Both the position numbers and the translations under genes were made by a program. Shown here piece after piece: positions 47,945-56,132 of a stretch of 64,000 bases of DNA (within the stretch, counting starts at the first letter, position 1; the number at the start of each line of letters is the position of its first letter). Origin of the DNA: Sphingomonas sp. 67-36 (GTDB lineage: Bacteria > Pseudomonadota > Alphaproteobacteria > Sphingomonadales > Sphingomonadaceae); assembly GCA_001897375.1 (NCBI GenBank), contig MKSU01000002.1, forward strand, positions 155,040-219,039. Direction: 5' to 3'. The notes beneath the pieces are model-generated. The model searched no databases and was not told where the DNA came from. It saw only the letters and a list, made by a program, of their open reading frames with translations.

Positions 47945-48910
47945 TCAGCTCGCGGCGCTCGTCGTGATGTTGCCGTTCACCCCGCCGGGGAAGAAGCCGC
48001 CCTTGGTGGTGGAGATGCGGGTGAGGAACAGAATGTTGAGCACCGCGCCGCTCGCCCGCGGGAAGGTGTTGCCGTTGCTGTCCACCGGCGCGATGTTCGC
48101 CACCGAGCCGACCGGGCTGATGCCCTGATCGTCGTCGCTGCCGCCGTCGAGGCTGTCGCGGTAATTGGAGATCGTGTTGACCTGATCGAGCAGCGCCGGG
48201 GTCGCGACGCTCTTCTGGTACAACGTCGTGCGCACCAGCGCGGCGTGATAGGCCTCGGTCGCCATCAGCCCGCCGACCGCTTCGCGATAGCTCTGGCTCG
48301 TCAGGAGCGAGACCATCCCCTGATAGGCGCTGACCGCGATATCCTGGAGAAAGAAGGCGCCAAGCAGGAAATTGGCGTCGGAGGCATAGGGATCGAACGC
48401 AACGCCCGAGCCGACCAGTCCGGCATTCTGCGCCATCACGCTGAACGCGCTGGTCGCCGAATAGCCGAGATCGATCGCCGGCTGCGCAACCGCCGAGGTG
48501 GCGAGTTGCGTACGGAGGAAGCGGACCTGAGCGAGCTGGTCGGCGGCCATTTCCTTGGCATAGGCCGCGACGGTCGCATCGGAGAAGGTCGCCTGCCGTC
48601 CCGGCGTCACCGAGCTGCCCGGCGTCGGCGTGGCGGCGCCGCTCTGCGTGTCGGCGGTGGCGAGGCCCGCGCCGGCCGAGGCGTAGCCGTAATAATTCGC
48701 CTGAAGATATTCGAGGTTCAGCGCGAAGTTCAGCACGTCCGCGTCGGTGATCGTCTGCGCCGAAAGCGGATCGGCGAAGAGGAACGCGCCCGTGCCGATC
48801 GCGGCCGCGCCGATCGCGGCGGCGAAGAAGGCGCGGCGATCGTCGCTGCGCTCCCCGGCCGTTTCGGGGGGCGTTCCGGGCGTCCCGGCAAGTCGCTCGT
48901 CCTGCGTCAT
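47945..48910 (-). CDS. Exported ferritin-like paralog lacking the ExxH ligands
   Basis: A 321-residue protein with a Tat-type RRAFF signal and the same ferritin-like domain as its neighbour. Helix 1 keeps E67 (NLEYLQANYY) and the late site TEAYHAALVRT is kept, but the second-helix ligands have changed to Q125 and Q128 (ADQLAQVRFL) where the paralog has E135 and H138. It has no lipobox. A C-terminal FFPGGVNGNITTSAAS resembles the paralog. It probably does not bind a full di-metal centre and may bind as a partner. Confidence 0.9.
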   Translation of the reverse strand: MTQDERLAGTPGTPPETAGERSDDRRAFFAAAIGAAAIGTGAFLFADPLSAQTITDADVLNFALNLEYLQANYYGYASAGAGLATADTQSGAATPTPGSSVTPGRQATFSDATVAAYAKEMAADQLAQVRFLRTQLATSAVAQPAIDLGYSATSAFSVMAQNAGLVGSGVAFDPYASDANFLLGAFFLQDIAVSAYQGMVSLLTSQSYREAVGGLMATEAYHAALVRTTLYQKSVATPALLDQVNTISNYRDSLDGGSDDDQGISPVGSVANIAPVDSNGNTFPRASGAVLNILFLTRISTTKGGFFPGGVNGNITTSAAS

Positions 48911-49061
48911 TGCTGCCTTCCTTCCTGAACCCGCCCGTTATCTTCCGGGCAAAACGCGGCCTAAAGTGTTTCGCTGTCGCCAAGCTGAACGAATCGACAG
49001 AATCGCGACCGCGTGGCCATAAGCGCAGATCGCCCGCCTGTCGCTTCCCGATTGCGGCCGA

Positions 49062-49910
49062 TCAGAAAGTATAGGCGACGCCGAGCGCGCCAAGCCACTG
49101 ATTCGGCGAGCCGACATCGCTGACCAAGGGGCTTTGCGCCGCATCGCCGAGCATCCGGCGATAGGTGACGCCGCCGACCAGCTTCCAGCCGCGCAGCAGA
49201 TCGCCCGAGATCGAGACGGTGCCGATCGCCCCCGCCGTCCAGCTCTTCCACCCGCCGCGCCCGCTGAACACGGGCAGGCCGCTCGCCAGGCTGTCCGCCG
49301 GGGTGACGTCGAAATAGGTCTGCATGTAGCGCCGCCCGACATGCTCGGCCGACACGAACAGCGCGACCGCCGTCTTGCGGCTCAGCGGAGTCATGTAATT
49401 CACGGTCGGGGCGACGATCGCGCTGTCGTGCACGCCGGTCACATCGTGACGATAGCTGACCGAGATCGACAGTTTGTCATAGGGGCTGGTGACGACGCCG
49501 GTCTTGCCGATCCCGACATAGCCGCCCAGCTCCACCGCCAGCCCGCGTTTGGGCAGCGCGCGGACCTGCGGATCGTTGATCGCGCCGCGGCTGTTGCGGT
49601 TGAAGTTGACCACCGCGATCGGGCCGAGCTGCACGTCCCACCGTGGCCCCGGCTGGTTGCGAATCAGGTCCACGCTGGCGCGGTTGCCGATCACCGTGAA
49701 ACTGTGTCCCCCGACCGAGCCGATCGCGCCGGGCAGCGGGAAGAAGGAATAATGGTCCGCGCCCTCATAATCGGTCATGTAGCTGGCGGCGATGCCCACC
49801 GTCACGCTGTCGCGCGCGAGATCCTCGTCGGAGGGGCCGGCGGCCTGCTGCGCCAGCGCCGGCGTCGCGGCGAACATGCCGGCGAGAATGATCGGGTGGA
49901 AAGCGCGCAA
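49062..49910 (-). CDS. MipA/OmpV family outer-membrane protein
   Basis: A 282-residue exported barrel. A short signal (HPIILAGMFAATPALA) precedes the mature AAGPSDEDLARDSVTVG. Barrel features include GIAASYMTDYEGAD, FPLPGAIGSVGGHSFTV, KLVGGVTYRRMLGDA and the terminal LGVAYTF with a C-terminal aromatic. The start is uncertain; TTG 49910 is chosen for its GAGGGGAA site. MipA members act as scaffolds or porins. It lies opposite to crtY. Confidence 0.9.
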   Translation of the reverse strand: MRAFHPIILAGMFAATPALAQQAAGPSDEDLARDSVTVGIAASYMTDYEGADHYSFFPLPGAIGSVGGHSFTVIGNRASVDLIRNQPGPRWDVQLGPIAVVNFNRNSRGAINDPQVRALPKRGLAVELGGYVGIGKTGVVTSPYDKLSISVSYRHDVTGVHDSAIVAPTVNYMTPLSRKTAVALFVSAEHVGRRYMQTYFDVTPADSLASGLPVFSGRGGWKSWTAGAIGTVSISGDLLRGWKLVGGVTYRRMLGDAAQSPLVSDVGSPNQWLGALGVAYTF

Positions 49911-50157
49911 ATGAAATTCCCCTCTCGTTTCCACGGCTTCAACCGATGAGCCCGCATTCGGGTCCGTCGCGGCGACGGGACGGGAGCCCCGCGCGCCCGT
50001 TGTCGTCAAGGATCAGGCCGCCCGCGCATAACCGGCTCGCGGCGATCGTTCGAGCCGGAATCGCATCGCTGCTTTCGCGGAAACGACCGTCCCGATCCGG
50101 GCCTCGTGCGATTTTCCCGCTCTTTCGCCCGCGCCAGCGATTCGCTACGCCGCCGGA
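49911..50157. promoter_or_regulatory. Divergent intergenic region MipA-like / crtY
   Basis: About 247 bases with no supported gene, holding the divergent promoters of the MipA-like gene and of crtY. No clear operator dyad was seen. Confidence 0.35.
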
Positions 50158-51318
50158 ATGGCGGAAATCCACGGTTGCGACGTGGCGATCGTCGGCGGCG
50201 GCCTGGCCGGATCGCTGATCGCGCTGGCGCTCGCGGAAAAACGCCCCGATCTCTCGCTGCTGCTGATCGAGGCGGGCGAGACGATCGGTGGCAACCGGCT
50301 CCGGTCGTTCCTCGACGCCGACGTGGCGCGGGAAGATCGCTGGCTGCTCACCCCGCTCGTCTGCCACGCATGGCCCGAGTACGACGTGACCTTTCCGGCA
50401 CATGCCCGGACGCTCCGCCAGCCCTGCTATGCGATCGACGCGGCGCGGCTGGATCTGGTGGTGCGTGCGCGCCTGTCCGAAGCGGCGGTGATGACCGGAC
50501 GCAAGGTGCAGAGCGTCACCGCGACCAGCGTCTCGTTCGTGGAGGGCGAGCGGATTGAGGCGAAAGGCGTGATCGACGCGCGCGGCGCGGGCGATTTCTC
50601 CGCGCTCGATCCTGGCTGGCGCAAGTTCGTCGGGCGCGAGCTGGAGGTGCCCGACGGGCATGGCCTCGAACGTCCGCTGGTGATGGACGCCACCGTGGCG
50701 CAGCACGACGGCTTCCGCTTCGTTTCCTGCCTGCCGCTGTCGCCGACGCGGCTGTTTGTCGAGGACAGCTATTACAGCGACACCGCCAATGTGAACGCCG
50801 GCGCGCTCGGCCGGCGGATCGAGGGCTATGCCGCGAATCGCGGCTGGCACATCGGCGAGGCGGTGCGCGAGGAGCGCGGCGCGCTGCCGGTGGCGATCGG
50901 CGGCGATTTCGAGGCCTATTGGCGCGCGGGCGGCGCGCGGGTCGCCAAGGCCGGGATGCGCGCGGGGCTGTTCCACCCGACGACGGGCGATTCATTGCCC
51001 GATGCGGTGCGTCTCGCGGTGAGGATCGCGGCGGCGGACGACCTGTCGGGAGACGCGCTCCACGCACTGACTCACGATCATGCGCGGACGATGTGGGACG
51101 AGCGGCGCTTCTACCGGCTCGCCTCCGCGATGTTGTTCCGCGCCGCCGACCCGGACACGCGCTATCGCCTGTTCGAGCATCTCTATCGCCAGCCGGCTGG
51201 AGTGATTTCGCGCTTCCACGCCGCACGTTCCACCTTTTCGGACAAGACGCGGGTGCTTAGTGGCAGGCTACCCGTGCCCTTCTCGCGCGCGGTAAGGGTG
51301 GCGAGACGGATGGCGTGA
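50158..51318 (+). CDS. crtY: Lycopene beta-cyclase
   Basis: A 386-residue flavoprotein-type lycopene cyclase. The dinucleotide motif VAIVGGGLAGSLIALALA starts it, followed by FLDADVAREDRWLLTPLV and the later SYYSDTAN and GLFHPTTGDSLPDA blocks typical of CrtY. It cyclises both ends of lycopene to beta-carotene. The stop overlaps the next GTG by four bases. Confidence 0.96.
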   Translation: MAEIHGCDVAIVGGGLAGSLIALALAEKRPDLSLLLIEAGETIGGNRLRSFLDADVAREDRWLLTPLVCHAWPEYDVTFPAHARTLRQPCYAIDAARLDLVVRARLSEAAVMTGRKVQSVTATSVSFVEGERIEAKGVIDARGAGDFSALDPGWRKFVGRELEVPDGHGLERPLVMDATVAQHDGFRFVSCLPLSPTRLFVEDSYYSDTANVNAGALGRRIEGYAANRGWHIGEAVREERGALPVAIGGDFEAYWRAGGARVAKAGMRAGLFHPTTGDSLPDAVRLAVRIAAADDLSGDALHALTHDHARTMWDERRFYRLASAMLFRAADPDTRYRLFEHLYRQPAGVISRFHAARSTFSDKTRVLSGRLPVPFSRAVRVARRMA

Positions 51319-52769
51319 CGACGGCGGTGGTGATCGGGGCCGGATTGGGCGGGCTGGCGCTCGCCATCCGGCTGCAATCGGCGGGGGTCGCGACGACGAT
51401 CGTCGAGGCGCGCGACCAGCCCGGCGGCTGCGCCGGCTTCTGGCAATGCGACGGCTATACCTTCGACACCGGCCCCACCGCGATCACCGACCCGGATGCC
51501 TTCGCGGCATTATGGGCGCTGAGCGGGCAGGACATGGCCGCCGACGTGACGCTCGACCGGATCGAGCCTTTCTGTCGCTTCAACTGGCCGGATGGCACGA
51601 ATTTCGATCTCGGCGGCAACGACGCGACGGTGCGCGCGGAAATCGGCAAGCTCGATCCGGCCGATGTCGCGGGCTATGCGCGGTTGCTCGATCATGCGGC
51701 CGGCGCGCGGCGCGAGTTCGGCGATAATGCCTTTTCCGATCTCGGCGCGATGGTGCGCGCGGTGCCGCTGCTGGCGAGATATCAGGCATGGCGCTCGGTC
51801 TATTTCACCGTGTCGCGCTTCGTCCGCAACGAGAAGCTGCGGCAGGCGCTGGCGTTCCATGTGCTGCTCGCCGGCGGCAATCCGATGACGGCGAGCGCGA
51901 TCCATGCGCCGTGGCTCGCGCCGGGTGGCCTGTGGAGCGTGCGCGGCGGCACCAACCGGCTGGTCGCGGCGCTGGCGGCGCTGTTCGAGCGACTGGGCGG
52001 GACGATCCGGCCGGGCGACGCGGCGGTGCGGATCGAGACGCTCGGCGACCGCGTGACGGCGGTGGAGACGGCGAGCGGCTGGCGTGCCGATTGCGCGATG
52101 CTCGCCGCGAACAGCGATGCGGTCCACACCTATCGCGACCTGCTCGCCGGATCGGCGGCGGCGCGGCGCGGGGCGGAGCGGCTGATGCGCAGGCGTTATT
52201 CACCCTCGCTGTTCCTCCTGCATTTCGGGATCAGGGGGACGTGGCCGGGCATCCCGCACCGCATGGTGCTGTTCGGCCCGCGCTATCGCGAGCAGCTCGC
52301 CGACATCTACGAGCACGGCATCCTTTCGCCCGATTTCCCGATCTCGCTCGCCCATCCGAGCGTGACCGACCCGTCGCTTGCGCCGGAGGGATGCTCGACC
52401 TTCCAGGCGCTCGTTCCGGTGCCGCATCTCGGCAGGTTTCCGGAGGACTGGGCGCGCATCGCCCCGATCATGGAGCGGCGCGTGCTGGACGAGATCGGGC
52501 GAAGGCTGATCCCCGATGTGCACGAGCGGATCGTGACGCGGTTCAGCCATACCCCGGTCGATTTCGCGCACGACCTTCACACGCATCTCGGCAGCGCCTT
52601 CGGTCCGGAGCCGCTGCCGGCGCAAAGCGGCTGGTTCCGTGTCCACAATCGCGACGACGCGATCGGCAATCTCTACTTCGTCGGCGCGGCCACCCATCCC
52701 GGCGCGGGGATTCCGGGTGTGCTGAGCAGCGCGACGGCGACGGCGGACCTGATGCTGGGCCGGGCATAG
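51315..52769 (+). CDS. crtI: Phytoene desaturase
   Basis: A 484-residue FAD enzyme. The N-terminal dinucleotide fold is VVIGAGLGGLALAIRLQSAG, with FDTGPTAITDP following, and the family's C-terminal motif is NLYFVGAATHPGAGIPGVL. It introduces the double bonds that turn phytoene to lycopene. It is translated directly after crtY. The phytoene synthase gene crtB that often follows in this family is not in the window. Confidence 0.97.
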   Translation: MTTAVVIGAGLGGLALAIRLQSAGVATTIVEARDQPGGCAGFWQCDGYTFDTGPTAITDPDAFAALWALSGQDMAADVTLDRIEPFCRFNWPDGTNFDLGGNDATVRAEIGKLDPADVAGYARLLDHAAGARREFGDNAFSDLGAMVRAVPLLARYQAWRSVYFTVSRFVRNEKLRQALAFHVLLAGGNPMTASAIHAPWLAPGGLWSVRGGTNRLVAALAALFERLGGTIRPGDAAVRIETLGDRVTAVETASGWRADCAMLAANSDAVHTYRDLLAGSAAARRGAERLMRRRYSPSLFLLHFGIRGTWPGIPHRMVLFGPRYREQLADIYEHGILSPDFPISLAHPSVTDPSLAPEGCSTFQALVPVPHLGRFPEDWARIAPIMERRVLDEIGRRLIPDVHERIVTRFSHTPVDFAHDLHTHLGSAFGPEPLPAQSGWFRVHNRDDAIGNLYFVGAATHPGAGIPGVLSSATATADLMLGRA

Positions 52770-52830
52770 GTCGGCGCTTGTCCGGCCGCCGCTCTTTCGC
52801 TAGCGCGGCGCTTTCCGGCAGGTTGATCCT

Positions 52831-53412
52831 ATGAAGCGTCTCGCGGTCTATTGCGGCTCGGCTACCCCGACCGATCCGGTCTATCTCGAAACCGCGCGCG
52901 CGGTGGGGCGCGGGCTGGCCGAGCGCGGCATCGGCCTCGTCTATGGCGGCGGCCGGCTCGGGCTGATGGGCGCGGTCGCGGATGCGGCGCTGGCGGCGGG
53001 CGGCGAGGTGATCGGCGTGATCCCGCAGGCTCTGGTCGATGCGGAGGTGGCGCATCGCGGGCTGACCGAGTTGCACGTCGTGCCCGGCATGCACGAGCGG
53101 AAGAAGGCGTTCACCGACATCGCCGACGGCTTCGTCACCATCCCCGGCGGCACTGGCACGATGGACGAATTGTGGGAGGCGCTGTCGTGGGCGCAGCTCG
53201 GCTATCACAGCGATCCGGTCGGGCTGCTAAACACGATGGGCTATTATGACGATCTCGTCGCCTTCTGGGCGAAGATGGCGACGGTCGGCTTCCTGCGGCC
53301 GCAGCATCGCGACCTGCTGATCGTTTCCGAGACGCTGGACGAACTGCTCTATCGCATGGCGGCGCATGTGCCGACGCAGCCGATCGTGCGGATGAAGGCG
53401 GAGGATCTCTGA
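52831..53412 (+). CDS. LOG family protein (TIGR00730 Rossmann-fold)
   Basis: A 193-residue protein with the LOG signature PGGTGTMDE and the typical N-terminal GSATPTDPVY and GIGLVYGGGRLGLMG. These proteins hydrolyse cytokinin-type or other nucleoside monophosphates to the free base. It lies between the carotenoid genes and the glycan cluster, which it may head. Its stop is overlapped by the likely start of the following glycosyltransferase. Confidence 0.95.
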   Translation: MKRLAVYCGSATPTDPVYLETARAVGRGLAERGIGLVYGGGRLGLMGAVADAALAAGGEVIGVIPQALVDAEVAHRGLTELHVVPGMHERKKAFTDIADGFVTIPGGTGTMDELWEALSWAQLGYHSDPVGLLNTMGYYDDLVAFWAKMATVGFLRPQHRDLLIVSETLDELLYRMAAHVPTQPIVRMKAEDL

Positions 53413-54815
53413 ACCCCGCTTCGCCCGTCGCCCGTCGCCTGATCCTGCTGCTCGCCGTCGCGATCGCGGCGCGGGCGGCGACCTTCGGCAATCCGGTCGT
53501 CCATGTCGACGAGGCTTTCTATTTCACCGTCGCGCGGGCGATGTGGGGAGGGGCGATCCCCTATCTCGACATATGGGACAGGAAGCCGGTGGGGCTGTTC
53601 CTGCTCTACATGCCGCCGGCGGCGCTCCCCTTCCGGTGGGGCGTCTGGAGCTATCAGGCGATGGCGCTGGCGGCGGTGGTGGCGACGGCGCTCCTCGTGA
53701 CCCATATGGCGCGCCGTGTCGCGTCGGATCGCGGCGCGCTGCTCGCTGGCGTTACCTATATCCTGTGGCTGAACCTGGCGGGAGGGCAAGGCGGGCAGGC
53801 GGGCGTTTTCCACAATCTGCCGATGGCGGGCGCCGCCGCGCTGATCCTCGCCAACGAGCGACGCCGGTTCGCGCCAGATGCGGCGGCGATGCTGCTCGTC
53901 GGCATCGCGCTGCAGATCAAATACAGCGTCGTGTTCGAAGGGGTGTTCTTCGGACTGTGGATCATGTGGCGACTGCACCAGGGCGGCATGGCGATGGCGC
54001 GGGTGATGGCGCGGGGCGTGGTTCTGGCGTCGGTCGCCCTGCTGCCGACTGCCGCCGCAGCCGGTTATTATGCTGCGATCGGGCAGGGCGCAGCCTTCGC
54101 CTATGCCAACTTCTTCTCGATTGCGGCGCGCAAGGCCGATCCGTGGACGGTGCAGGCGGGCAATCTCGCGCATGTCACGCTGTTGCTCGCCCCGCTGATC
54201 GGCATGGCCGTGGCGGCGCGCGGCGCGGCACCGGCTCGCCGCTTTGTGCTTGCATGGTTCGCGGTGTCGCTTGGCGCGATTATCGTGTTCGGCGACTGGT
54301 ATCTGCATTATGCGCTGCCCGCGCTGTTGCCAGGTGCCGTGGCGGCCGCCCCGTTTCTTGGACAGATACGCAAGCGTTGGAGCGCGTCGATCCTGCTGCT
54401 GGCCGCGCTGGCGGGCCAGGGCGTGGTGATCGGCAATATCATGGGGCGCGGCACGACCGCGCAGTTCGTGGCATTGACCGACGCCGTAGGTCATGGAGGC
54501 GGATGCCTGTACGTCTATTCGGGCACGCCGATGCTGTATGCGTCGACCGGGCGGGCTGCCTGTTCGCGCTGGATGTTTCCGGGGCATCTCTATCTCGCGC
54601 ATGAGGAAGGGGCGGTCGGCGTCGACCAGCTTGCCGAGGTTGGGCGCATTCTCGCGCGAGAGCCGGACGCGATCACGATGCGCCCTGCGGTGTCTGGAGA
54701 GCGGCCGGAAGTGCGCCGCCGCGTCATGGCGGCGATCGGCGCGCATTATGGGCTGGTCGCCCGGCTACCGATGGGCGACGAGATCATTTCCGTCTATCGC
54801 CGGAGGAAAGGATGA
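53409..54815 (+). CDS. GT-C membrane glycosyltransferase (ArnT/GT39-like), likely CTG start
   Basis: A 468-residue protein with about ten transmembrane helices, lacking an ordinary start codon. From CTG 53409 the frame reads LNPASPVARRLILLLAV and then the catalytic DE pair D34/E35 in VVHVDEAFYFT. A canonical start is found only at ATG 53541, which would cut off the first helix and the DE pair needed in this family. A GGAGG site stands just before CTG, and the LOG stop overlaps it. Transfers a sugar from a polyprenyl donor. Confidence 0.8.
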   Translation: MNPASPVARRLILLLAVAIAARAATFGNPVVHVDEAFYFTVARAMWGGAIPYLDIWDRKPVGLFLLYMPPAALPFRWGVWSYQAMALAAVVATALLVTHMARRVASDRGALLAGVTYILWLNLAGGQGGQAGVFHNLPMAGAAALILANERRRFAPDAAAMLLVGIALQIKYSVVFEGVFFGLWIMWRLHQGGMAMARVMARGVVLASVALLPTAAAAGYYAAIGQGAAFAYANFFSIAARKADPWTVQAGNLAHVTLLLAPLIGMAVAARGAAPARRFVLAWFAVSLGAIIVFGDWYLHYALPALLPGAVAAAPFLGQIRKRWSASILLLAALAGQGVVIGNIMGRGTTAQFVALTDAVGHGGGCLYVYSGTPMLYASTGRAACSRWMFPGHLYLAHEEGAVGVDQLAEVGRILAREPDAITMRPAVSGERPEVRRRVMAAIGAHYGLVARLPMGDEIISVYRRRKG

Positions 54816-55825
54816 TCGCGCGCTTCGCCTGGCATGCCGACAGTTACGACAGGCGGCTGGCGTCGATCCGCTACAGGTTGCTCGCGCCACTCGATGCGCT
54901 GCGCCGGCAGGGCGTGGCGATCGAGCAATATCAGGCGGGGCGCGACTATGCCGCGATCATCTTCTCCAAATCGCATTCGCCCGCAGCGGTGGCGGCGGCG
55001 CGGCGCGCGCGGGCGGGCGGGCATGAGGTGATATTCGATCTTTGCGACAATCTGTTCGCCGCGCAGCGCGCCGGCCATGCCAGCGGCGCGCGGGTCGCCC
55101 GCCTGCGCGAGATGCTCGGACTCGCGACCCATCTCACCTTCTCCACCGCCACGCTGGCCGAGCAGATCGCGGAGGAAGTGCCCGGTCTGAGAGCGCCAAC
55201 GTCGGTCATTCCCGACGTATTGGATATCGATCCGCCGGCCGCGTTGCCGTTGTCGCTCCGCGACCAGGTGGCGCTCGCCAGCCTGCGGCGGTTCCACGCC
55301 CGGCATGCCGGCGCATTGCATTGCGTGTGGTTCGGCAAGAGCCTCGGGCAGGCATCCGGCTATGCCCATGTCGGCGCGGCGGCGCGCGAACTGGGGCGCT
55401 TCGCCCATCCGACGACGCTTACCATCGTCAGCAACGACTGGCTGGGCTATCGCGGCGCGCGGCGTCGCTGGCCGGTGCCCGTCACCTATGTTCCCTGGAC
55501 GCTGGCGAGCGCGCCGATCGCGCTGGCGCGGCATCGCGTGGCGGTAATCCCGCTGGAGCAGAACGATTATACCGCCGGCAAGACGATCAATCGCCCTGCT
55601 ACCGCGCTGCTGGCCGGATTGGGCGTCGTGGCGGATGCGCTCCCTTCCTATGAGGAACTGCGGCCGTTCATCGCGCTCGATGACTGGCAGGGCGGGCTGG
55701 AACGATATCGGCAATGGTCGGACGAGACGGCGGCGGCACTGGCGGCGGGCCGGGCGCACCTTGCGGCGGCCTATGGAGCGGATGCGGTCGCCGCGCGCTG
55801 GCGCGCGATCCTGGAGGCCCTATAA
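54812..55825 (+). CDS. Glycosyltransferase-like protein (GT-B type)
   Basis: A 337-residue protein translated directly from the GT-C gene (ATGA overlap). The N-terminus MIARFAWHADSYDRRLASIRYR and the central DLCDNLFAAQRAG and SVIPDVLDIDPPAALP resemble GT-B donor-type folds. The late EQNDYTAGKTINRPATALLAG gives the nucleotide-binding C-terminal half. No E-x7-E is clear. Sugar unknown. Part of the glycan cluster. Confidence 0.82.
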   Translation: MIARFAWHADSYDRRLASIRYRLLAPLDALRRQGVAIEQYQAGRDYAAIIFSKSHSPAAVAAARRARAGGHEVIFDLCDNLFAAQRAGHASGARVARLREMLGLATHLTFSTATLAEQIAEEVPGLRAPTSVIPDVLDIDPPAALPLSLRDQVALASLRRFHARHAGALHCVWFGKSLGQASGYAHVGAAARELGRFAHPTTLTIVSNDWLGYRGARRRWPVPVTYVPWTLASAPIALARHRVAVIPLEQNDYTAGKTINRPATALLAGLGVVADALPSYEELRPFIALDDWQGGLERYRQWSDETAAALAAGRAHLAAAYGADAVAARWRAILEAL

Positions 55826-55868
55826 GGCGCTTTGACGGAAGTCGATGTGGTGGCCGAGGGGTGGCGTC

Positions 55869-56132
55869 ATGGATCGCGAAGACGACGATATAAAGGAAGA
55901 GCTGAAAAGAATAGACCCAAATGACATGCTTGGGATTTTGTCGATACTATCGACAATAGCTAATATAATTTGTAGCATAATATTTCATTATTATACAATA
56001 GATATATTGACATCTATGTCGATAATATTCGGTATATTGTCGATCGTGAATAAAAATGGGATAATTCCAAAGATTTCCTTGATTCTCGTATCATCGCAGT
56101 TGTTCATCATCTTCCTTCTGCGGATACAATGA
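55869..56132 (+). CDS. Small AT-rich membrane protein
   Basis: An 87-residue protein with an acidic, charged start (MDREDDDIKEELKRID) and three hydrophobic helices, rich in isoleucine (IANIICSIIFHYYTID). The codon use is strongly AT-rich, unlike the flanking genes. Its stop overlaps the following glycosyltransferase start by four bases. No known family. Likely acquired together with the next gene. Confidence 0.75.
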   Translation: MDREDDDIKEELKRIDPNDMLGILSILSTIANIICSIIFHYYTIDILTSMSIIFGILSIVNKNGIIPKISLILVSSQLFIIFLLRIQ

